Shown: positions 42,884 to 48,517 of the stretch, piece by piece | Numbering within the stretch: position 1 is the first letter of the stretch | Layout: each line of letters starts with the position of its first letter | Origin: Pseudomonadota bacterium | Lineage (GTDB): Bacteria > Pseudomonadota > Alphaproteobacteria > SP197 | Length of the DNA: 48,517 nt | Direction: 5' to 3' | Assembly: GCA_039028155.1 (NCBI GenBank) | Contig: JBCCIS010000036.1 | Location: 1-48,517, forward strand | The notes under the pieces: model-generated | What the model was told of the DNA's origin: nothing | The model's input: only the letters and a program-made list of their open reading frames with translations | The model's database searches: none | Position numbers and translations under genes: made by a program

Positions 42884-43675
42884 ATGCGCGGCACCACGAA
42901 CGAAAAGGCGTTTCGCGCCTATCTGGATGGCGAACGTCTTTTCACCATTATCGACAAACAACAGATGGCGAAGAGCCGCAAGAAGTTCGAAGAGGCCATC
43001 AAACTCGACAATTGTTTTGCCCGCGCATACGGCTATCTCGCCTACACGATTACGCGCAGCGTCGCCAATGGCTGGTTGGGCGAGGCCCAGTTGAAGGTCG
43101 CTGAGGGTCATGCGCGCAAGGCCGTCAAGCTTGATCCTTATGATTACGCGACCTACTGGGATCTCGGTTACTGCCTGATCGGACAAGGCAAACTGAAGCA
43201 GGCCTTGACGCAGTATGACAAGGCCATGGATCTCTACGAGAACTTCACCGACCAGTTGGATCGCAAGCACGGGCTGCTGGCCGAGGTCGCCGAAGCCTAT
43301 GTGTTCGACGGCAGGCCCCAGGACGCGATCAAGATGCTTGAGCGCGCCAAGCGTTTCCCCGACTGGTATCGCTGGAACCTCGGCTGGGCCTATTACAGCG
43401 CCCGCGACTATGATGCGGCGATCAACGAGCTTGAATGCATGCGCTGCAAGCCCGGCGATGAAGGTTATGTGATGGAAGTGCAGCTTCTTCTCGCCGCTGC
43501 CTATGCGCAGAAGGGCAACGCGACGATGTCGAAGAACGCCATCGGCTTGTTCCGGTCGGCCAAGGGCCGGGGCCAAAGCGTCAAGTCGCTCGAAGGGCGC
43601 GTGAAGTTCCGCAACAAGAAGGATCGCGACCACTGGGTCGATGGTCTGCGCAAGGCCGGCCTGCCGGAAGGCTGA
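42884..43675 (+). CDS. TPR protein homologous to the cyclase C-terminal domain
   Basis: A 263-residue protein, all TPR-like, with a strong AGGAGGGG ribosome-binding site 26 nt after the cyclase gene. It shares with that gene's C-terminus a series of signatures in the same order: ARAYGYLAYT, a long Leu/Asp-Pro repeat, FPDWYRWNLGWAYY, and the closing VKFRNKKDRDHWVDGLRKAGL. It therefore looks like a free-standing copy of the cyclase's TPR module without the cyclase and TolB parts. It could bind the same partner or the cyclase itself. A 30-nt terminator hairpin follows. Confidence 0.85.
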   Translation: MRGTTNEKAFRAYLDGERLFTIIDKQQMAKSRKKFEEAIKLDNCFARAYGYLAYTITRSVANGWLGEAQLKVAEGHARKAVKLDPYDYATYWDLGYCLIGQGKLKQALTQYDKAMDLYENFTDQLDRKHGLLAEVAEAYVFDGRPQDAIKMLERAKRFPDWYRWNLGWAYYSARDYDAAINELECMRCKPGDEGYVMEVQLLLAAAYAQKGNATMSKNAIGLFRSAKGRGQSVKSLEGRVKFRNKKDRDHWVDGLRKAGLPEG

Positions 43676-43737
43676 CCGGACAGGTCATACGCGACGTCGC
43701 TTGTGCGTGAACGCAAGCGGCGGTTCGCAAAAACAAC

Positions 43738-43767
43738 AGCGGCCCCGGTCATCTGACCGGGGCCGCT
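43738..43767. terminator. Bidirectional intrinsic terminator between convergent genes
   Basis: A perfect 14-bp stem, AGCGGCCCCGGTCA (43738-43751) with TGACCGGGGCCGCT (43754-43767), has a 2-nt loop in the 113-nt gap between the TPR gene (+) and the solute-binding protein gene (-). On the minus strand it is followed by a T-rich run (complement of CAAAAACAAC, 43728-43737); on the plus strand only TTG follows. It probably terminates both transcripts, most strongly the minus-strand one. Confidence 0.85.
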
Positions 43768-43788
43768 TTGCCGTCTAGGTCGTTGGCG

Positions 43789-45378
43789 TTAGGCGCTGGG
43801 GTCGACGAACCACCAGCGTTCCATCAGGCGTCCGCCGTCCAAGCCCCAGTTGCCGCCGACCTGGCCGCTATTGGCCAGGCTGGTCGACGCACCGTCGACA
43901 TGGTTGGCGAAGGCGACGACAAGCGCGCCGCCGTCGTTGGCCAGAATGTCCTGCATCTCCGTGTACATCTCCGCGCGTTTGGTGTCGTCAAGCTCCGCAC
44001 GGGCCTGGATCAACAACTCATTAAAGCGGTCATTGGTCCAGAACGTGTCGTTCCACGGCGCGTCGGCCGCGTAGGTGGTCGAGAACATCCAATCTTCCGT
44101 CGGGCGGCCGCCCCAGTAACACAGGCACCAGGGCTTCTGCATCCAGACGTCGGCCCAGTAGCCGTCAGCCGCCTCGCGCACGATGTTGATATCGATGCCG
44201 GCCGCCTTGGCGTGTTCCTGATAAAGGACGGCGGTGTCGACGGCGCCGACAAAGGCCGCTTCGGATGTCGACAGGTCGACCGACAGGCTGTCCAGGCCGG
44301 ACTGCTGCAGGTACCACTTTGCCTTATCGGGATCGTAGCTGTGCTGCTCGATGTTAGCGTGGAAGCGGTTGGAAGGCGCGATCGGATGATCGTTGCCGAC
44401 CACGCCGTGGCCGCGCAGGATCTTGTCGACGATGTCGTCACGGTCGATGGCGTACTTCAACGCCTGGCGGACATTGTTGTCGTCAAACGGCGCGACCGTG
44501 GTGTTCATCGGCATGGTGTAGTGGAGCGTGCCGGTCGCTTCGACAAGTTCGATGTTCGGCGCCTGCGCCATCAGGTCGGCCGTCTTGGGATCGACGCGGT
44601 CGATCACGTCGACCTGACCGGTGACAAGAGCGTTCTGGCGCGCCGTCGGATCAGCGATCGTGTACATCTCACAGGCGTCGAACCATGCGCGGTCAGTCTT
44701 CCAATAGTTGGGATGACGTTCCAGCACCGCTTCGGTCCCCGGCTCATAGGATGACAGCTTGTAGCTGCCGGCGCCGATGCCCGATGTGGCGTCGATTTTG
44801 CCTTCGCCATCGGACGGCATGATGCCCATGTGATAATCGCTGACGATGAACGGGTAGTCGGCGTTGGGGGCGCTCAGCTCGATGACGACGGTGTTGCCGT
44901 CAACGCGCATGTCTGAGACCTGCTCGAACAGGCTCGACACCGCCGAGGTCGAGTCCTCGCCGCGGTGATGGTTGAGCGAGGCGACGACGTCGTCCGGCGT
45001 CATCGTCTTGCCGTTGTGGAATTCGACGCCCTCGCGGATCTTGAAAGTCCAGGTCTGCGCGTCCGGCGAATCCCATTCTTCCGCCAGTTCCGGCTGCAAC
45101 TGGTTGTACTCGTTGACCTCGGTCAGATAGTTGAACAGGCCACCCATGCCCATACCGCTGGAGAAGCCGTTTTCAAACGTGCCCGGATCGAGCGAGTCGG
45201 TGGATGAGCCATGACCCAGGCCCATGCGCAACGTGCCGCCCTTCTTCGGTTCCGCCGCTTTTGCTTCGTTTCCGATAACGGCCGGGCCCATGCCCGCTGC
45301 GATACCAAGGGCGGCGGTGCCGGCCAGCAGATCACGCCGGCTGGTCGCCAAACCCGAACTTGTCGTTTTGTTTGTCAT
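43789..45378 (-). CDS. ABC transporter substrate-binding protein, family 5 (peptide/opine type)
   Basis: A 529-residue periplasmic protein with a Tat-type signal (SRRDLLAGTAALGIAAGMG) and the family 5 pattern: GGTLRMGLGHGSS, ELAEEWDSPDAQTWTFKIREGVEFHNGKTMTPDDVV (SBP_bac_5 core), GAGSYKLSSYEPG, and VRQALKYAIDRDDIV. Such proteins bind peptides, nickel, opines or glycosides. Permease and ATPase genes are not in view. The ATG at 45378 follows GGGAGA. Downstream on the same strand is the terminator hairpin; upstream, 344 nt away, is a DMFase-like gene, so the bound ligand may be the substrate of that enzyme. Confidence 0.9.
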   Translation of the reverse strand: MTNKTTSSGLATSRRDLLAGTAALGIAAGMGPAVIGNEAKAAEPKKGGTLRMGLGHGSSTDSLDPGTFENGFSSGMGMGGLFNYLTEVNEYNQLQPELAEEWDSPDAQTWTFKIREGVEFHNGKTMTPDDVVASLNHHRGEDSTSAVSSLFEQVSDMRVDGNTVVIELSAPNADYPFIVSDYHMGIMPSDGEGKIDATSGIGAGSYKLSSYEPGTEAVLERHPNYWKTDRAWFDACEMYTIADPTARQNALVTGQVDVIDRVDPKTADLMAQAPNIELVEATGTLHYTMPMNTTVAPFDDNNVRQALKYAIDRDDIVDKILRGHGVVGNDHPIAPSNRFHANIEQHSYDPDKAKWYLQQSGLDSLSVDLSTSEAAFVGAVDTAVLYQEHAKAAGIDINIVREAADGYWADVWMQKPWCLCYWGGRPTEDWMFSTTYAADAPWNDTFWTNDRFNELLIQARAELDDTKRAEMYTEMQDILANDGGALVVAFANHVDGASTSLANSGQVGGNWGLDGGRLMERWWFVDPSA

Positions 45379-45722
45379 TTTGATCTCCCAGTCTCCTTTG
45401 TCCTTGTGTGCGGCTTCGGCAATCACGACCAAACGTCGCACATCAACTGACATTTTCTAGGTTACGCGAAGCGTCCCGCATACCCGTCCGACAGATTGTG
45501 ACCCAATTCCGACATCATCATGGTCAGCACCCACTGACCCTAGCGCGGCAATGTCACGGTTCGGTGAATTCGCCGCTCTCGTGCAACAGAGTTCTGCTCG
45601 GCTCAGTTCTCAATGCCAACAAACTGTTTCGAACATCCCTTAGACGATGTCGCAATCAGGATTAATCGCGGGCGTGAGCTGATCGAGTCACATGCTGACA
45701 TGGGTGGCATAGGAGACGAAGC
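45379..45722. other. 344-nt gap between the binding-protein and DMFase-like genes
   Basis: No gene, RNA or strong repeat was recognised. The base composition looks less GC-rich than the flanking genes, consistent with a promoter region for the binding-protein gene on the minus strand, but no convincing sigma-70-type boxes or long inverted repeats were identified by eye. Confidence 0.4.
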
Positions 45723-47945
45723 CTAGTCTGGCGGCGATGGGAAGGGCGTCTCGTCGACAAATCGCGTGACGATGTTTTCCAGCAGAACGCTCACGTTGTT
45801 CTGGTAGTTGTCGTGGGCCAGCGAGCCGGCGAACGCAATGGAGCTGGTCGAAAACACCGCGCCGCCATTTGGTGTTTCGTAAAACACCATGTCACAGCGC
45901 ACATGCGGGCAGTTTTCGCCATTGACGGCGGAGTGCGTGTGGTGGAACTCCTCGTCGACCCAATGGACATCGACACCGAAGTCAGTCGCCTCCGCGACGA
46001 TGAGCGCATGGGGCGGTGTGCCAAGAGCGTAGTCGATGGCGTCGATCTCGCTTCCGGCCGCACCGCCCAGGACGGTTCCGAAATCGCCGATACTCTCGTT
46101 TTTGCCGATACCGTCGAACATCCACGCGGCGCGCGGGTCGTTGCTCTCGTCGCGACGCGCATAGGGTCTGGCGGCAATGAAACCTTGCGCCGAGAAACTG
46201 GTGCCGCAGATCACCTCAGGCGGGATGCCGTTACGCCGCCATAGGCCGGAGAGTTCGCCGGTGAAGCTCATATAGTACTCTCCGGGCTCGGCAATCCATG
46301 AGCGCATGCCATCCTCGGCCCGCCGCATCTCGATCACGCCGGGCAGCGTCGGGTGATAGGCGACACGCCAATAGAAGCCGTTGCCGCCCATATAGATGAA
46401 CCGCCCGCCACGCTGCTGGTAGTGCAGCAAGGCCTCCATCATCGGCTTTGAATAGTACTCCGGGTGCGTCGTCGTCATGACGCAAGGGTAGTTCTCCAAC
46501 AGGCTGACGCCTTCGGCGTCCAGGTCGTCATCGGTGAAAACGTCGAAGTCGATGCCTTTTTCTTCCAGCCAGTCGGTGATGTGGGTGTCGGCGTTGTATT
46601 GCCACAGATCGTCTCGCGGACCCATGCGCAGAAAAGGGCGCAGGCGCGAGGCATAGCAGACGCCGCTGCCGTCAGTGTGGTTGTCGTACATGCTGAGCCC
46701 GTGTTCGGGGTGCATGTGCAAATGCAGGTCGGTCTGATCCAGCGTCGTGAACCGGTTGCCCGAATGCTCGCCCAGCGTATCCCACTCGATCGGCATGTGA
46801 TGGTTGACATAGGCATAGTAGCTGGCGGTCGCGATCAACAGGCCCAGCTTCGCCGTCGTCGTGCCCTTCTTTGGCCGGACATAAAAGGGGACGTAGAACC
46901 ACTGATCGCCTTGGGTAAGGCGCGCGCAATAGGTGCCGCTCTTGAAGTCGTCGGGAATCGACCAACTGACGTCGGTCTGCCAGCCGCAGTCATAGACATC
47001 GTCGTCGTGAAAATGGATGGCGCCGTAGTGTTCGGGTTTGTGCGTCCAGACCATCTCGGTGCCGTCATGGTTTCGCCCTTTCATGGCGCGCGTCGGCAGA
47101 TTGACCGTCTGGCCGTCCAGACGATTGGGCGATGTGTCGACGATGCGCGTCCCCGGAATGTCCTGACTAAAATCCCAGGCGGCAACCGTGCTGGTCTGTA
47201 AGTCTGCAGGAGGCCTCACCGCCTTCATACGCTCCATCTTAGGCCGGGAGAGCGCGCGGTTGGCGACGCGCGGGCTGTCGATCTTGCCGTTGAAGAAGTT
47301 GGTGGCGATCTGGTCGCCCTCGCGCTGATTGTTGCACGCGGCAATGGTGAAGCGTCCGCCTTGGCCGGGCTTCAACGCTACGTCCAACTCGGCACGCGCC
47401 TTGCCACGTTCACCGGCGTAGCGCACCAGCGGTTCCTGAATGACTGTCATGGCGCCCGTCGCGGCATCGAAGCTCGCGGCGACGAAGTACCAGTGGCGCG
47501 GATCCATCGCGGCGCCGGAAACAAGCGTCTCGACAATCGACCCATCGCCGATGACGAGTGCCGCCTGTTTGTCATGCACCGCCAGCGCATACCCCGCGTT
47601 TTTCGCCCGGTCGAGGGCGCCCATAATCGTCTGACCTTCCTTGTCAGGCGTCGTTGGCCAGACGAAGGCCTGCAGGGTGAAGCTCTCCAGCGCGAAACGC
47701 TCCGGATGCGGCACGACAACAAACGAACCAACCTGGGTCCACTGGTAACGCGCGGGATAGTCGCCATTGACGTCGGCGTCGATGACCGTCTCCTTCAGGC
47801 CCTGACCCTGCGGCGTATCGTCGCCGCAGCGAATGCGAACGATGTCGAGACGATAGCTTCCTTCGACTTCGGAACTGACCTTGAAGTCGATTGTCTGACC
47901 GGGTTGCCGGCTGATTTCGTTGGCGTAACCCAACAGCTTGCGCAT
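45723..47945 (-). CDS. N,N-dimethylformamidase large-subunit-like amidohydrolase (copy B)
   Basis: A 740-residue protein with the same plan as the gene at 22806: N-terminal beta domain starting LLGYANEISRQPGQTIDF, LamG-like domain (about 85-235), GAIHFHDDDVYD and the catalytic DMFase domain. Candidate iron ligands by alignment are Tyr379 (SYYAYVN), Tyr420 (LSMYDNHTDGSG) and Glu496 (THPEYYS). The 41-residue gap between the two Tyr agrees with characterised DMFase as I recall it. I chose the ATG at 47945 because GAGGA is well spaced from it; the ATG at 47954 overlaps the upstream stop. No signal peptide. It is directly coupled to copy C. Confidence 0.87.
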   Translation of the reverse strand: MRKLLGYANEISRQPGQTIDFKVSSEVEGSYRLDIVRIRCGDDTPQGQGLKETVIDADVNGDYPARYQWTQVGSFVVVPHPERFALESFTLQAFVWPTTPDKEGQTIMGALDRAKNAGYALAVHDKQAALVIGDGSIVETLVSGAAMDPRHWYFVAASFDAATGAMTVIQEPLVRYAGERGKARAELDVALKPGQGGRFTIAACNNQREGDQIATNFFNGKIDSPRVANRALSRPKMERMKAVRPPADLQTSTVAAWDFSQDIPGTRIVDTSPNRLDGQTVNLPTRAMKGRNHDGTEMVWTHKPEHYGAIHFHDDDVYDCGWQTDVSWSIPDDFKSGTYCARLTQGDQWFYVPFYVRPKKGTTTAKLGLLIATASYYAYVNHHMPIEWDTLGEHSGNRFTTLDQTDLHLHMHPEHGLSMYDNHTDGSGVCYASRLRPFLRMGPRDDLWQYNADTHITDWLEEKGIDFDVFTDDDLDAEGVSLLENYPCVMTTTHPEYYSKPMMEALLHYQQRGGRFIYMGGNGFYWRVAYHPTLPGVIEMRRAEDGMRSWIAEPGEYYMSFTGELSGLWRRNGIPPEVICGTSFSAQGFIAARPYARRDESNDPRAAWMFDGIGKNESIGDFGTVLGGAAGSEIDAIDYALGTPPHALIVAEATDFGVDVHWVDEEFHHTHSAVNGENCPHVRCDMVFYETPNGGAVFSTSSIAFAGSLAHDNYQNNVSVLLENIVTRFVDETPFPSPPD

Positions 47946-47950
47946 GGTCG

Positions 47951-48517
47951 TCATTCCTCGTTGAGCGGTGTCGGGTCGGCGAACCGCCGCAAGACGTTAT
48001 CGGTGATCGTGGAAATGTCGTTGTCGTAGTTGTTATGGCCCAGGCTTGCGGACCAACTGATCGAGCCTGTCGAGAAGACCGCCGACCCGTCGGGCCGCGT
48101 GAAGTAGGCCATGTCGGCGCGCACCCTGGGGTTAGCGTCACCGGTGATGGCGGCGTGATTGAAGACGACCTCGTCTGGGCTCAGCATGTAGTAGCCGGAG
48201 TGGCCGGTCGAACTGGCCAGAATGATCGTGTCGGCGGGCGAACCGAGAGCGGTGTCGACGCCGTCCAGTTCGATGCCCGCGGCGCCGCCCAATGCGCCGA
48301 AGTCACCGATGATGTCGCCCTCGACACCGTCCATAATCCATCGGGCGCGCGGGTCGTCAGCGCCGGGTTGGCGCACATACCAGCCGCAGGTATCGAAACC
48401 GGTGGCAAAGGTGCCGATGCCGACCAGGCTTTGCGGTGGCCGGCCGATGCGTTTCCACAAGCCGCCGTATTCGCCGCTGAAGCTCAAATAGGATTCACCG
48501 GGCCGCGACGCCCAGAA
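47951..48517 (-). CDS. N,N-dimethylformamidase large-subunit-like amidohydrolase (copy C), C-terminal part (partial)
   Basis: Only the last 188 codons are in the window; the gene continues past its right edge. The segment FSGEYGGLWKRIGRPPQSLVG, then IIGDFGALGGAAGIELDG and SAVFSTGSISWSASLGHNNYDND, is the C-terminal DMFase domain and is homologous to both other copies. In characterised DMFases this region forms the end of the catalytic lobe. Its stop at 47951 lies 5 nt before the chosen start of copy B, so copies C and B are in one operon. Whether the full gene has the LamG and metal-binding parts cannot be seen. Confidence 0.85.
   Translation of the reverse strand, partial: FWASRPGESYLSFSGEYGGLWKRIGRPPQSLVGIGTFATGFDTCGWYVRQPGADDPRARWIMDGVEGDIIGDFGALGGAAGIELDGVDTALGSPADTIILASSTGHSGYYMLSPDEVVFNHAAITGDANPRVRADMAYFTRPDGSAVFSTGSISWSASLGHNNYDNDISTITDNVLRRFADPTPLNEE

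Overview
The window reads as a chromosomal segment of a GC-rich alphaproteobacterium, most likely Rhodospirillales-like. The left end carries a housekeeping block typical of that class: the last codons of murA, then DUF2948, UPF0262, a low-molecular-weight tyrosine phosphatase, infA, maf, a short RNase E/G, yacG and tRNA-Phe. This placement is inferred from gene content and order only. No rRNA, integrase, transposase or CRISPR array was seen.

Layout. (1) 1-4205: the housekeeping block, with a long palindromic element between the RNase gene and yacG. (2) 4206-11271: small or poorly known genes, namely a secreted Cys-containing peptide, a carboxymuconolactone-decarboxylase-like protein, a small tautomerase-like protein, an alpha/beta hydrolase, a phage-type ABA-sandwich protein, a Gfo/Idh/MocA oxidoreductase, a divergent PhzF, a TPR protein and an uncharacterised protein. 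(3) 11524-15940: a complete polyamine/opine-type ABC importer in the order binding protein, ATPase, permease, permease; the first permease carries an unusual periplasmic coiled-coil insertion. (4) 15950-21663: a Cds1-like PLP enzyme, a GMC (choline dehydrogenase-like) oxidoreductase, a sphingosine-1-phosphate-lyase-like PLP enzyme and an aldehyde dehydrogenase. (5) 21799-28649: M19 dipeptidase, N,N-dimethylformamidase (DMFase) large-subunit-like protein and FrhB-family flavoprotein joined by 4-nt overlaps, then an M81 (MlrC-like) peptidase and an SDR. (6) 28798-37623: a lipoprotein hydrolase, then a long minus-strand run with an FAD amine oxidase, an ADP-forming acyl-CoA synthetase, an arginine-deiminase/DDAH-like hydrolase, an ankyrin protein, two tandem proline-iminopeptidase-like hydrolases and MsrB. 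(7) 37762-40849: a trimethylamine-dehydrogenase-family enzyme coupled by 1-nt overlaps to two tandem GFA (formaldehyde-activating-type) proteins. (8) 41040-43675: a class III cyclase-TolB-TPR protein with altered substrate residues, and a free-standing relative of its TPR domain. (9) 43789-48517: a family 5 solute-binding protein and two more DMFase-like genes on the minus strand, the last cut by the window edge.

How the genes may work together. Three DMFase-like amidohydrolases, a DDAH/ADI-like guanidine hydrolase, a TMADH/DMADH-type dehydrogenase, an FAD amine oxidase and two GFA proteins lie within about 26 kb. Known members of several of these families release or consume small methylated amines and formaldehyde. 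The most interesting reading is therefore a catabolic island for N-methylated amides, guanidines or amines, fed by the two import systems and by peptidases. The substrate is not identifiable from sequence, and the pathway is an inference from family knowledge and linkage.
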